Shown here: piece by piece, positions 1 through 7,688 of the stretch
Numbering within the stretch: position 1 is the first letter of the stretch
Layout: each line of letters starts with the position of its first letter
Origin: Streptomyces sp. SKN60
GTDB taxonomy: Bacteria; Actinomycetota; Actinomycetes; Streptomycetales; Streptomycetaceae
Reading direction: 5' to 3'
Assembly (NCBI RefSeq): GCF_026236535.1
Contig: NZ_JAHTMW010000011.1
Coordinates: 186,001 to 250,000 of the forward strand
DNA length: 64,000 nt
Program-made: the position numbers and the translations under genes
Notes under the pieces: model-generated
Databases searched by the model: none
What the model was told of the DNA's origin: nothing
Seen by the model: the letters and a program-made list of their open reading frames with translations, nothing else

Positions 1-800
1 CTGACCACCGGGTGGTCGAGCAGGCCGCCCGTGCCGAGGCCGAGTCCGACGGCGGCGGCCATGTTGTCGCCGGTCCCGGCGGCGACGGCGACTCCGGCCG
101 GCAGGCCGAGGGCTTCGGCGGCGGCGCGGTTGAGGGTGCCGACGCGGGTGGCGCCGGTCGGGGCGACGGCCGGGAGCAGGGCGGGGTCGAGGTCGATCAG
201 GGCGAGGAGCTCGGGGTCGTAGGCGGCGCGCCCGGTGTCGTACCAGCAGGTTCCGGAGGCGTCGCCGGGGTCGGTGACGGCGGTGCCGGCGAGCCGTTCG
301 GTGAGGAAGTCGTGCGGCAGCCGGACGGCCGCCGTGCGCTCGGCGACGGCGGGTTCGTGCTCGGTCAGCCACTGCCACTTGGCGGCGGTCATGGAGGCGA
401 CGGGCACGGATCCGGTGCGGGCGAGCCAGGCCGCCGGGCCGCCGAGCGCGTGGGTGAGGGCGGCGGCCTGGGGCGCGGAGCGGGTGTCGTTCCAGAGCAG
501 CGAGGGCCGCAGCGGGCGGCCGGCCGGGTCCAGGGTGACGAGGCCGTGCTGCTGTCCGGCGACGGCGATGCCGGTCACGGCGGCGGGCGGTACGGCGGCC
601 TGCCGGAGCCCGTCGGCGACGGCCCGGGCGAGCGCGGACCACCACTCCTCGGGGTCGGACTCGCGGGCGCCGGCCTCTCCGGTGACGGTGTGCGGGGCGC
701 GGCCGACGGCGAGCAGCGCGCCGTCCTCGGCGGCCACGACGGCCGCCTTGGTGGACTGGGTGGAGCTGTCGACGCCGATGACCACCGGGCGCTGGCTCAT
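1..800 (-). CDS. xylB: Xylulokinase, C-terminal part cut by window edge
   Basis: FGGY-family sugar kinase that phosphorylates D-xylulose with ATP after xylose isomerisation, in the cytoplasm. Reading leftwards from the ATG at 800, about 266 residues are visible. They open with the phosphate-binding loop DSSTQSTK (residues ~10-17) and continue through typical FGGY segments (AGQQHGLV, WNDTR, DNMAAAVGLG). The gene runs off the window at base 1, so the C-terminal half is missing. It diverges from xylA, the usual actinomycete xyl arrangement, which supports xylulokinase over gluconate or glycerol kinase. An AGAGG-type ribosome site precedes the ATG. The 154-base gap to xylA carries the shared control region. 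Confidence 0.93.
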   Translation of the reverse strand, partial: MSQRPVVIGVDSSTQSTKAAVVAAEDGALLAVGRAPHTVTGEAGARESDPEEWWSALARAVADGLRQAAVPPAAVTGIAVAGQQHGLVTLDPAGRPLRPSLLWNDTRSAPQAAALTHALGGPAAWLARTGSVPVASMTAAKWQWLTEHEPAVAERTAAVRLPHDFLTERLAGTAVTDPGDASGTCWYDTGRAAYDPELLALIDLDPALLPAVAPTGATRVGTLNRAAAEALGLPAGVAVAAGTGDNMAAAVGLGLGTGGLLDHPVV

Positions 801-807
801 GGACCAC

Positions 808-842
808 CTCTCGTTCCCCGGATGCGGGGCTCTCGTTCCCCG
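808..842. repeat. Twin direct repeat forming two mini-hairpins in the xylB leader
   Basis: The 13-mer CTCTCGTTCCCCG occurs at 808-820 and again at 830-842. Each copy is followed by a matching arm, so CCCCG-gatg-CGGGG (816-829) and CCCCG-caat-CGGGG (838-851) can fold as two tandem hairpins 22 bp apart. They sit directly upstream of the xylB start (800). They could be a repeated operator or an RNA structure next to the ribosome site. The repeats are seen; the function is inferred. Confidence 0.5.
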
Positions 843-884
843 CAATCGGGGGTCGGCTCTGGCGCCGGGCGGCGCCCGGCGGTA

Positions 885-905
885 TTAGTTATCTCAGAAA
901 ACAAA
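885..905. promoter_or_regulatory. AT-rich inverted repeat, candidate XylR (ROK) operator
   Basis: An AT-rich island in very GC-rich surroundings between xylB and xylA. TTAGTT (885-890) and AACAAA (900-905) form an inverted repeat with one mismatch and a 9-bp spacer. ROK repressors of xylose operons bind AT-rich repeats of this kind at such divergent promoters, so this is the most likely xyl operator or promoter. No xylR gene is visible in the window. A GC-rich inverted repeat (GCCGGGC, 864-870, and GCCCGGC, 874-880) lies just beside it. Confidence 0.4.
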
Positions 906-954
906 TCTCGCGGCCAGCCTCCCCGCTCACGGCCGCGCCACGAAGGAGCCGGAC

Positions 955-2124
955 ATGTCGCAACATCTCCTCCCCACCCCCGACGACCGCTTCACCTTCG
1001 GCCTGTGGACCGTCGGCTGGCAGGGCCGCGACCCGTTCGGCGACGCGACCCGGCCGGCGCTCGACCCGGTCGAGTCGGTCGAGCGGCTCGCGGAGCTCGG
1101 CGCGTACGGCGTGACCTTCCACGACGACGACCTGATCCCGTTCGGGACGGCGGAGGCCGAGCGCGAGGCGGCGGTGAAGCGCTTCCGGGCCGCCCTCGAC
1201 CGCACGGGCCTCAAGGTGCCCATGGCCACCACCAACCTCTTCACGCACCCGGTCTTCAAGGACGGCGGGTTCACGGCGAACGACCGTGACGTGCGCCGGT
1301 TCGCCCTGCGCAAGACGATCCGGAACATCGACCTCGCCGTCGAGCTCGGCGCCTCGGTGTACGTGGCCTGGGGCGGCCGGGAGGGCGCGGAGTCGGGCGC
1401 GGCGAAGGACGTGCGCCTGGCGCTCGACCGGATGAAGGAGGCCTTCGACCTGCTCGGCCAGTACGTCACCGAGCAGGGCTACGAGCTGCGCTTCGCGATC
1501 GAGCCGAAGCCGAACGAGCCGCGCGGCGACATCCTGCTCCCGACGATCGGGCACGCGCTCGCGTTCATCGAGCGCCTGGAGCGGCCCGAGCTCGTGGGCG
1601 TCAACCCGGAGACCGGACACGAGCAGATGGCGGGCCTCAACTTCCCGCACGGCATCGCGCAGGCGCTGTGGGCGGGCAAGCTCTTCCACATCGACCTCAA
1701 CGGGCAGTCCGGGATCAAGTACGACCAGGACTTCCGCTTCGGCGCCGGCGATCTGCGCCAGGCCTTCTGGCTCGTCGACCTGCTCGAGACGGCCGGTTAC
1801 GGCGGTCCGCGTCACTTCGACTTCAAGCCGGTGCGCACCGACGGCTTCGACGGGGTGTGGGAGTCCGCGAAGAACTGCATGCGGAACTACCTGATCCTCA
1901 AGGAGCGCGCCGCCGCCTTCCGCGCCGACCCGGAGGTCGTCGCCGCCCTCGCCGCCTCCCGGCTCGACGAACTCGCCGCGCCGACCGCCCCGGACGGGCT
2001 CGCGGGCCTGCTCGGCGACCCCGCCGCGTACGAGGAGTTCGACGCGACGGCGGCGGCCGAGCGCTCGATGGCCTTCGAACGGCTCGACCAGCTCGCCCTG
2101 GAGCACCTGCTCGCGGTGCGCTGA
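955..2124 (+). CDS. xylA: Xylose isomerase
   Basis: Converts D-xylose to D-xylulose (and glucose to fructose) in the cytoplasm with two divalent metals. The 389-residue length and sequence match the class I Streptomyces enzymes. The N-terminal FTFGLWTVGWQGRDPFG stretch, the catalytic His in VTFHDDDLIPFG (about residue 56) and the metal/substrate segment EPKPNEPRGD (about 180) are all present. A GAAGGAG ribosome site lies 8 bases before ATG 955. It diverges from xylB across the control region 801-954, so the two steps from xylose to xylulose 5-phosphate are encoded together. I see no clear terminator between it and the next gene; 2125-2237 holds only a short GGGA/TCCC repeat. Confidence 0.97.
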   Translation: MSQHLLPTPDDRFTFGLWTVGWQGRDPFGDATRPALDPVESVERLAELGAYGVTFHDDDLIPFGTAEAEREAAVKRFRAALDRTGLKVPMATTNLFTHPVFKDGGFTANDRDVRRFALRKTIRNIDLAVELGASVYVAWGGREGAESGAAKDVRLALDRMKEAFDLLGQYVTEQGYELRFAIEPKPNEPRGDILLPTIGHALAFIERLERPELVGVNPETGHEQMAGLNFPHGIAQALWAGKLFHIDLNGQSGIKYDQDFRFGAGDLRQAFWLVDLLETAGYGGPRHFDFKPVRTDGFDGVWESAKNCMRNYLILKERAAAFRADPEVVAALAASRLDELAAPTAPDGLAGLLGDPAAYEEFDATAAAERSMAFERLDQLALEHLLAVR

Positions 2125-2237
2125 CGCACGGGAGAAATTCCCTTACGCACGGTCGCCGCCTGTGTCATTCTCCGACTGTCATGCCGCCGTCCGGCTGACA
2201 GCCTTCTTCGGATTCTTCGAGGGATCGGGGATGCGCC

Positions 2238-2930
2238 ATGCGGTTCTCCACACACGCCGCCCGCTGGGGCGTCGCCCTCCTGCTCTGTCTGCCGGCCGCG
2301 GTGTCCTGCGACAATCCGGGCGACGACCAGGGCGCCGGACCCGGCGGCGGCGTGAACGGCGGCGCGGTGCCGGGTCCCGGCGGGGCCGGCACCTCCGGCG
2401 GGAGCAGCGGCGGGAACAACGGCGGAGCCAAGCCCGGACCGCTGCGGATCCCCGACTGGGGCCGGTCCGACCGGCTGCACGACGACGCGTCGGAGGAGGG
2501 CCGGTTCAACTGGGCCGCCCTGAAGCGGCGGTTCGTCGAGATGTGCGGGGACGGGACGCTGTGCGTGGACCTCGTGCGCGTCAACCGCACGGCGGACGGC
2601 CGGGAGACCGCCGGCCCGTGCGGCTACGACCACATGGAGCCCCGGTCCGGCAGGACGGTCGAGCGCCACCGCGTCGTGTACGTGGTGGGCGTGTGCGAGC
2701 CGGACCCGAACGGGACGGACGAGGGCCCCACCGGCGGACCGACGACCGACGGGCCCACCGACGGACCGACGACCGACGGACCGACGGACGGGACCACGGA
2801 CGGGCCGACCGATCGGCCCACGGACGGCTCGGCCGAGGGGTCCACCGACGGGCCCACGGGAGGCTCCTCCCGCACCGCCTCGACGTCGAGCACCGGTGCC
2901 GGCACCGGCGGAAGCGCGGCCGCCCGGTGA
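2238..2930 (+). CDS. Putative lipoprotein with T-D-G-P repeat tail
   Basis: No family recognised. The 230-residue product has a type II signal with the lipobox PAAVSC and Cys at residue 24, so it should be anchored outside the membrane. A Gly/Asn-rich segment follows (~28-65), then a compact central part (~70-155) with four cysteines, suggesting disulfides. The C-terminal ~70 residues are a low-complexity run built on TDGPT units. The stop overlaps the GTG of the next gene (2927-2930), so the two are translationally coupled and probably act together. The repeat tail may span peptidoglycan or contact the Glu/Pro-rich linker of the neighbouring membrane protein; that is inference. Confidence 0.7.
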   Translation: MRFSTHAARWGVALLLCLPAAVSCDNPGDDQGAGPGGGVNGGAVPGPGGAGTSGGSSGGNNGGAKPGPLRIPDWGRSDRLHDDASEEGRFNWAALKRRFVEMCGDGTLCVDLVRVNRTADGRETAGPCGYDHMEPRSGRTVERHRVVYVVGVCEPDPNGTDEGPTGGPTTDGPTDGPTTDGPTDGTTDGPTDRPTDGSAEGSTDGPTGGSSRTASTSSTGAGTGGSAAAR

Positions 2931-4051
2931 ACGAGGGCACCGGCGGTCCCGGCCGCCTCGCCACCCTGGTCGGCGCGGTCGCCGCGCCCACCAGCCTCGT
3001 CACCGCGCTGCTCTACTACTTCGGCTACTGGCACGCGTACTGGTTCTTCGCGTACTTCCGGGTGCACTCCACGCTCCTCGGCTTCAGTACGGCCGACTAC
3101 CTGATGCGCAGCCTGGACGCGCTCTGGGTGCCGCTGACGGTGACGGCGACGCTCGGCGTGGCCGGCTTCTGGGGGTACGACCTGGCGCGGCGCCGGCTCG
3201 GGCCGCTCCTGGGGCCGGTGGCGCGGCGCCGCGCGACCGCGGCCCTCGCCGCGGCCGGGTTTCTGCTCACGGTCGGCGGGCTCTGGTCGACGTTCCAGGT
3301 GACCTTCCTCAGCCGTGTGCTCACCCTTGCCCCGCTCAGTCTGTCCACGGGAGTCGCCCTGCTGGCGTACGCCCGGCTCCTCGCGCGGCGGAACGCGGCG
3401 GACGCTCCGGCTGCGGAGCCGGAGGCGATACGGGAGCCGGAACCGGAGCCGGAGCAGACTCCCGCGCCCCAGGCCGAGGCGCCCGCACCCGAGCCGGCAA
3501 CTGAACCCGAGGCCGTACCCGCACCCGCACCCGCACCCGCAAGCGAGCCGGAGACCCAACCCGAAGCTCGGCCCGAGCCCCGACCCGAGCCGGAGCCCGC
3601 GCCCGTTCCCGATGCCCCGCCTCCGTCCCCGCCCCGCCCCGAGTGGGCCGTGATCGCCGAGTGGGCGGTGGTGTTCACCCTGGTCATGCTGGGGATCGTC
3701 TGGGCCGCCAACGACTACGCCGCCTCCGTCGGCACCGTGCGGGCCCAGCGCTTCGTGGCCGGTCTGGAGCGCTCCCCCGCGACGGTGGTCTTCAGCGAGC
3801 ACCGCCTCGGCATCGGCGGCCCCGGGGTGCGCGAGACCCGATGCGCGCAGGACAAGGGCGACAAGGCCGCGTACGCCTATCGCTACGACGGTCTCGTGCT
3901 GATCCTCCAGTCGGGGGACCAGTACGTCCTCGTGCCCACCCGCTGGACGCCGGCCGACGGGGTCGCCGTGGTGCTGCCGCGCAACGACTCGGTGCGCCTG
4001 GAGTTCGGCCCACCGCCGGGTCCGGCGCCGAAGCCGCTGCCCTCCTGCTGA
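2927..4051 (+). CDS. Multi-pass membrane protein with Glu-Pro linker, unknown function
   Basis: The start is taken as GTG 2927, overlapping the previous stop (GTGA), giving 374 residues. About four hydrophobic helices occupy roughly residues 10-155. A long linker of alternating E-P and A-P units follows (~160-235), then another helix (EWAVVFTLVMLGIVWAAN) and a soluble C-terminal domain of ~110 residues with a Cys-containing region and a VLVPTRW strand. The design, a membrane bundle with a rigid linker and an outer domain, suggests a cell-envelope sensor or scaffold. No family is recognised. Coupling to the upstream lipoprotein argues for a joint role. The linker DNA is a repetitive CCCGAG/CCCGCA tract prone to length change. 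Confidence 0.75.
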   Translation: MNEGTGGPGRLATLVGAVAAPTSLVTALLYYFGYWHAYWFFAYFRVHSTLLGFSTADYLMRSLDALWVPLTVTATLGVAGFWGYDLARRRLGPLLGPVARRRATAALAAAGFLLTVGGLWSTFQVTFLSRVLTLAPLSLSTGVALLAYARLLARRNAADAPAAEPEAIREPEPEPEQTPAPQAEAPAPEPATEPEAVPAPAPAPASEPETQPEARPEPRPEPEPAPVPDAPPPSPPRPEWAVIAEWAVVFTLVMLGIVWAANDYAASVGTVRAQRFVAGLERSPATVVFSEHRLGIGGPGVRETRCAQDKGDKAAYAYRYDGLVLILQSGDQYVLVPTRWTPADGVAVVLPRNDSVRLEFGPPPGPAPKPLPSC

Positions 4052-4115
4052 GACAGCCGAGGCAGCCCAAGCGCCACAAGGCAGCAAGCGCTTTCTAAGA
4101 ATCGTGCGCAAAGCA

Positions 4116-4144
4116 TTGACGCGGCCTCATGACCCGCTTAGCTT
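4116..4144 (+). promoter_or_regulatory. Housekeeping-type promoter of the GntR gene
   Basis: TTGACG (4116-4121), a 17-bp spacer and TAGCTT (4139-4144) make a good HrdB-type promoter, putting the transcript start near 4151. This rules out the in-frame ATG at 4129 as the start of the regulator. A palindromic AAGCGCTT (4086-4093) lies ~25 bp upstream and could be a LacI-type half element. Confidence 0.6.
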
Positions 4145-4165
4145 CGTCGCGTTGCACTTCGTACG

Positions 4166-4175
4166 TCATATATGA
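4166..4175. promoter_or_regulatory. Palindrome in the GntR leader, candidate autoregulatory operator
   Basis: TCATATATGA is a perfect 10-bp palindrome. A partial copy of its right half (ATACATGAGA) lies about 11 bp further on and overlaps the proposed start codon. The site falls just downstream of the predicted transcript start, where a FadR/FCD-type GntR protein would block its own operon. The palindrome is seen; binding is inferred. Confidence 0.4.
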
Positions 4176-4185
4176 GACGCGATAC

Positions 4186-4908
4186 ATGAGATCTGAGAGT
4201 GCTGCCGCCATGGCCTTCGCCGCCCCCAGCCCCATTCCGTCCCGCACCCAGTTCGTCCTGGAGGCGATCAAGCACGACATCCTCACCGGTGGTCTCAGTC
4301 CGGGCCAGGCGCTGGTGGAGACCGAACTCGCCGCCCGTTTCGGGGTGTCGAAGACCCCGGTGCGCGAGGCGCTGAAGACACTGGCCGGCAGCGGGCTCGT
4401 GGTGCTCAGCCAGTACAAGGGCGTCACGGTCCGGATGGTCGACGCGGACATGGCCCGCGAGGTCTACGACGTACGGCTGCTGCTCGAACCGGTGGCGGTG
4501 CGCCGGTCCGTGGCCGCGGGCGCCCCGCTGGACGCCGCCCGGGCAGCCCTGGAGCGGGCGGCCGTCGCCGACGATCCGGCCGAACGGTCCCTGGCCAACC
4601 GGGAGTTCCATCGCTCGCTCTATCTGCCGTGCGGGAATCCGCTGCTCGGCCGGATGCTGGACGAGGTACGGGACCAGGCCGCGCTGGTGTCCACGGTGGC
4701 GTGGGCGGCGGTGCCGTCCTGGGAGCGGGAGGCCGCGGAGCACGCGGAGATCCTGCGCCTGGCCGCGGCGGGCGACGCCGAGGGCGCCGGCCGGGCCGTG
4801 CACGCGCACATCGCGTCCTTCGTCGCCCGGGCGTTCCCCGCACCCGAACCCGCGCCCGTACCCGTACCCGTATCCGCACCCGTGGCCGTCCCCGAGGAGC
4901 AGGCATGA
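4186..4908 (+). CDS. GntR family (FCD) transcriptional regulator of the pectin locus
   Basis: DNA-binding regulator of the FadR/FCD subgroup. The winged helix-turn-helix (TELAARFGVSKTPVREAL) sits near residues 45-65 and an all-helical FCD effector domain covers ~90-215. The start at 4186 (240 residues) lies downstream of the promoter; ATG 4210 is an alternative. The last ~20 residues are an unusual Pro-Val run (PAPVPVPVSAPVAVP) outside the FCD fold. The stop overlaps the next ATG (ATGA, 4905-4908), placing it at the head of the sugar-acid catabolic genes. It probably senses a pectin-derived sugar acid or keto acid. The candidate operator at 4166 suggests self-control. Confidence 0.88.
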   Translation: MRSESAAAMAFAAPSPIPSRTQFVLEAIKHDILTGGLSPGQALVETELAARFGVSKTPVREALKTLAGSGLVVLSQYKGVTVRMVDADMAREVYDVRLLLEPVAVRRSVAAGAPLDAARAALERAAVADDPAERSLANREFHRSLYLPCGNPLLGRMLDEVRDQAALVSTVAWAAVPSWEREAAEHAEILRLAAAGDAEGAGRAVHAHIASFVARAFPAPEPAPVPVPVSAPVAVPEEQA

Positions 4909-5813
4909 GCGTGGAGTTCGACGCGCTGCGCGAGGCGCTCGCCGATGTGGTGGCGATCCCCGTGACCCCGTTCACCGCCGAGGGGGAGCTGGACACCGGC
5001 GCCCATCGGGTGCTGCTGCGGCGGATGCTCGACGCGGGGGTGCGGACCCTCACGCCCAACGGCAACACGGGAGAGTTCTACGCCTTGACCCGTGAAGAGC
5101 GGTGCCGGGTCACCGAGTTGACGATGGAGGAGGCCGCGGGCCGGGCCACCGTCCTGGTCGGGGTGGGGCACGATCTGCCGACCGCGATCGAGGCCGCCCG
5201 GCACGCGGGGGACGCCGGGGCCGCGATGCTGATGGTGCATCAGCCGGTGCACCCCTATGTCTCGGCCGCCGGCTGGGTGGACTACCACCGGACCATCGCC
5301 CGGGCCGTGCCGGAGCTCGGGATCGTGCCGTATCTGCGCAATCCGAGCCTCGGCGGCGACCGGCTCGCCGAGCTCGCGGACTCCTGCCCGAACGTGATCG
5401 GGGTGAAGTACGCCGTTCCGGACGCGGCGCGGTTCGCCGGGTTCGCCCGGGACGCGGGCCTGGACCGGTTCGTCTGGGTGGCGGGCCTGGCGGAGCCGTA
5501 CGCCCCGGCGTACTTCGCGGGCGGCGCCACCGGTTTCACCTCGGGTCTGGTCAACATCGCCCCCGCGCTGTCCCTGGAGATGCTGCGCACCCTGCGCGCG
5601 GGCGACTATCCGGCGGCCATGAAGGTGTGGGAGCGGATCCGGCGGTTCGAGGAGCTGCGAGCGGCCGACCACAGCGCCGACAACGTCACCGTGGTGAAGG
5701 AGGCCCTGGCCTCGCTGGGACTGTGCCGGCGCGACATCCGGCCGCCGAGCCGTGAACTCCCCGAGGCGGCCCGGGCCGAGGTCGCCGCGATAGCCGCCGG
5801 GTGGCCGGTGTGA
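4905..5813 (+). CDS. DapA/N-acetylneuraminate-lyase superfamily protein, likely 2-keto-3-deoxy-sugar-acid dehydratase or aldolase
   Basis: A 302-residue TIM-barrel enzyme of the DHDPS/NAL superfamily. It keeps the NTGEFYAL motif (~50), the barrel Tyr in VPYLRNPS (~145) and the Schiff-base Lys in VIGVKYA (~168). Lysine-synthesis DapA is unlikely given the context between a sugar-acid regulator and an IlvD/Edd dehydratase. The natural substrate is then a 2-keto-3-deoxy acid such as 2-keto-3-deoxy-arabonate (giving 2-oxoglutarate semialdehyde), 5-keto-4-deoxyglucarate or KDG (cleaved to pyruvate). ATG 4905 overlaps the GntR stop, and its own stop overlaps the next GTG. Exact substrate unresolved. 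Confidence 0.87.
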   Translation: MSVEFDALREALADVVAIPVTPFTAEGELDTGAHRVLLRRMLDAGVRTLTPNGNTGEFYALTREERCRVTELTMEEAAGRATVLVGVGHDLPTAIEAARHAGDAGAAMLMVHQPVHPYVSAAGWVDYHRTIARAVPELGIVPYLRNPSLGGDRLAELADSCPNVIGVKYAVPDAARFAGFARDAGLDRFVWVAGLAEPYAPAYFAGGATGFTSGLVNIAPALSLEMLRTLRAGDYPAAMKVWERIRRFEELRAADHSADNVTVVKEALASLGLCRRDIRPPSRELPEAARAEVAAIAAGWPV

Positions 5814-7555
5814 GCGCCGGGATGAGCGGCGGCGAGGGCCGCCGCCCCGAGGAGCTGCGCAGCCACCAGTGGTACGGCACGGACGGGCTGCGCTCGTTCA
5901 GCCACCGGGCCCGCACCCGGCAGCTCGGCTATCTGCCCGAGGAGCACCTGGGCAAGCCGGTCATCGCCGTGCTGAACACCTGGTCCGACATCAACCCCTG
6001 CCATGTGCATCTGCGCGACCGGGCGCAGGCGGTGAAGCGGGGGGTGTGGCAGGCGGGCGGATTCCCGCTGGAGTTCCCGGTGTCGACGCTGTCGGAGACC
6101 TTCCAGAAGCCGACGCCGATGCTCTACCGCAATCTTCTCGCCCTGGAGACCGAGGAGTTGCTGCGCTCCTACCCGGTGGACGGCGCGGTCCTGATGGGCG
6201 GCTGCGACAAGTCGACGCCGGCGCTGCTGATGGGCGCGGCCTCGGTGGACCTGCCGACGGTGTTCGTGCCGGCCGGGCCGATGCTGCCGGGGCACTGGCG
6301 GGGCGAGACGCTCGGTTCGGGCACCGACATGTGGAAGTACTGGGACGAGAAGCGGGCCGGGCGGCTCGGCGAGTGCGAGCTCGCGGAGCTGGAGAGCGGC
6401 CTGGCCCGCTCCCCCGGGCACTGCATGACGATGGGCACGGCGTCGACGCTGACCGCCGCGGCGGAGACCCTGGGCGTGACGGTGCCGGGTGCCTCGTCGA
6501 TCCCGGCGGTGGACTCGGGGCACGACCGGATGGCGGCGGCCTCCGGGCTGCGGATCGTGGAGCTGGTACGGGAGGACCTGCGGCTCTCGCGGATCCTGAC
6601 CCGGGAGGCGTACGAGGACGCGGTCGCCGCGGTGCTCGCGCTCGGCGGTTCGACCAACGCGGTGATCCATCTGATCGCGATGGCGGGGCGGTCCGGGGTG
6701 CGGCTGACGCTCGACGACTTCGACCGGATCGCCCGGACGGTGCCGGTGCTCGCGAATCTGCGTCCGGGCGGGCGGTTCCTCATGGAGGACTTCCACTTCG
6801 CCGGCGGGATGCCGGGCTTCCTGTCCCGGCTGACGGACGTGTTGCACCTGGACCGGCCCACGGTGTCCCATGCGACGCTGCGCGAGCAGCTGGCGGGTGC
6901 CCTTGTGCACGACGAGGAGGTCATCCGGCCGCGGTCACGGCCGCTGGCGGACGAGGGCGGGGTGGCGGTGCTCCGCGGCAACCTCTGCCCCGACGGGGCG
7001 GTGATCAAGCACATCGCGGCCGAGCCGCGGCTGCTCAAGCACACGGGTCCCGCCGTGGTCTTCGAGGACTACCGCACGATGCAGCGGACGATCGACGACC
7101 CCGCCCTCGGGATCACCGCCGACCACGTCCTGGTGCTGCGCGGCTCCGGGCCCAAGGGCGGTCCGGGGATGCCGGAGTACGGGATGCTGCCGATCCCCGC
7201 GTATCTCCTCGCACAGGGGGTGCGGGACATGGTGCGGATCTCCGACGCCCGGATGAGCGGGACGAGTTACGGCGCGTGCGTGCTGCACGTGGCGCCCGAA
7301 TCGTACGTCGGCGGGCCGCTCGCCCTGGTCCGCACCGGGGACTCGATCACCCTCGACGTCGAGGCGCGCACGCTCCATCTGGACGTCGATGACGAGGAGT
7401 TGGCCCGTCGGAGGGCCGACTGGACACCGCCGCCCGCCCGTTACGAGCGCGGCTACGGCGCGCTGTACACCGAGCAGATCACGCAGGCGGACACCGGCTG
7501 CGACTTCGCCTTCCTCTCCCGTCCGGGGACCACCCCCGATCCGTACGCGGGCTGA
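5810..7555 (+). CDS. IlvD/Edd family sugar-acid dehydratase (arabonate/xylonate type)
   Basis: An iron-sulfur dehydratase that removes water from an aldonate to give a 2-keto-3-deoxy acid. At ~581 residues it carries the signature blocks NTWSDINPCHVHL, GAVLMGGCDKSTPALLMGA, GHCMTMGTAST and SDARMSGTSYG, with cluster-ligand cysteines in NPCH, GGCDK and GHCMTM. The RSHQWYG/DGLRSFSHR N-terminus resembles L-arabonate, D-xylonate and fuconate dehydratases more than IlvD of valine synthesis. GTG 5810 gives a 4-base overlap with the previous stop; GTG 5801 and ATG 5822 are alternatives. Together with the upstream keto-deoxy acid enzyme it forms two successive steps of a non-phosphorylating sugar route. 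Confidence 0.92.
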   Translation: MSAGMSGGEGRRPEELRSHQWYGTDGLRSFSHRARTRQLGYLPEEHLGKPVIAVLNTWSDINPCHVHLRDRAQAVKRGVWQAGGFPLEFPVSTLSETFQKPTPMLYRNLLALETEELLRSYPVDGAVLMGGCDKSTPALLMGAASVDLPTVFVPAGPMLPGHWRGETLGSGTDMWKYWDEKRAGRLGECELAELESGLARSPGHCMTMGTASTLTAAAETLGVTVPGASSIPAVDSGHDRMAAASGLRIVELVREDLRLSRILTREAYEDAVAAVLALGGSTNAVIHLIAMAGRSGVRLTLDDFDRIARTVPVLANLRPGGRFLMEDFHFAGGMPGFLSRLTDVLHLDRPTVSHATLREQLAGALVHDEEVIRPRSRPLADEGGVAVLRGNLCPDGAVIKHIAAEPRLLKHTGPAVVFEDYRTMQRTIDDPALGITADHVLVLRGSGPKGGPGMPEYGMLPIPAYLLAQGVRDMVRISDARMSGTSYGACVLHVAPESYVGGPLALVRTGDSITLDVEARTLHLDVDDEELARRRADWTPPPARYERGYGALYTEQITQADTGCDFAFLSRPGTTPDPYAG

Positions 7556-7631
7556 GCACCCCGCACCGCCCCCGTCACTCTCCCTCACTCCCCCGCACGG
7601 CGCGTCGTGCCGCACGGCGATGCCGCATGCC

Positions 7632-7664
7632 CCCGAACCCGTCCCGAACCCGTCCCGAACCCGT
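7632..7664. repeat. Three perfect 11-bp tandem repeats in the operon spacer
   Basis: CCCGAACCCGT is repeated three times without a mismatch between the dehydratase and the first permease gene. The surrounding spacer (7556-7688) is C-rich and G-poor on the coding strand. No stem or operator symmetry is visible, so it may be replication-slippage sequence or part of an unstructured leader. Confidence 0.7.
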
Positions 7665-7688
7665 CTTCCCCAGAACGGAGCAGCCGTC

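Noticed and set aside
2731..2870. Tandem-like DNA repeats considered as an integration or attachment site
   Set aside because: They encode the TDGPT tail of the lipoprotein in frame; no integrase or tRNA is present.
4129..4185. Upstream ATG for the GntR regulator at 4129
   Set aside because: It precedes the predicted -10 element (4139-4144), so it would not be transcribed from that promoter; the added residues also lie outside the family's usual start.
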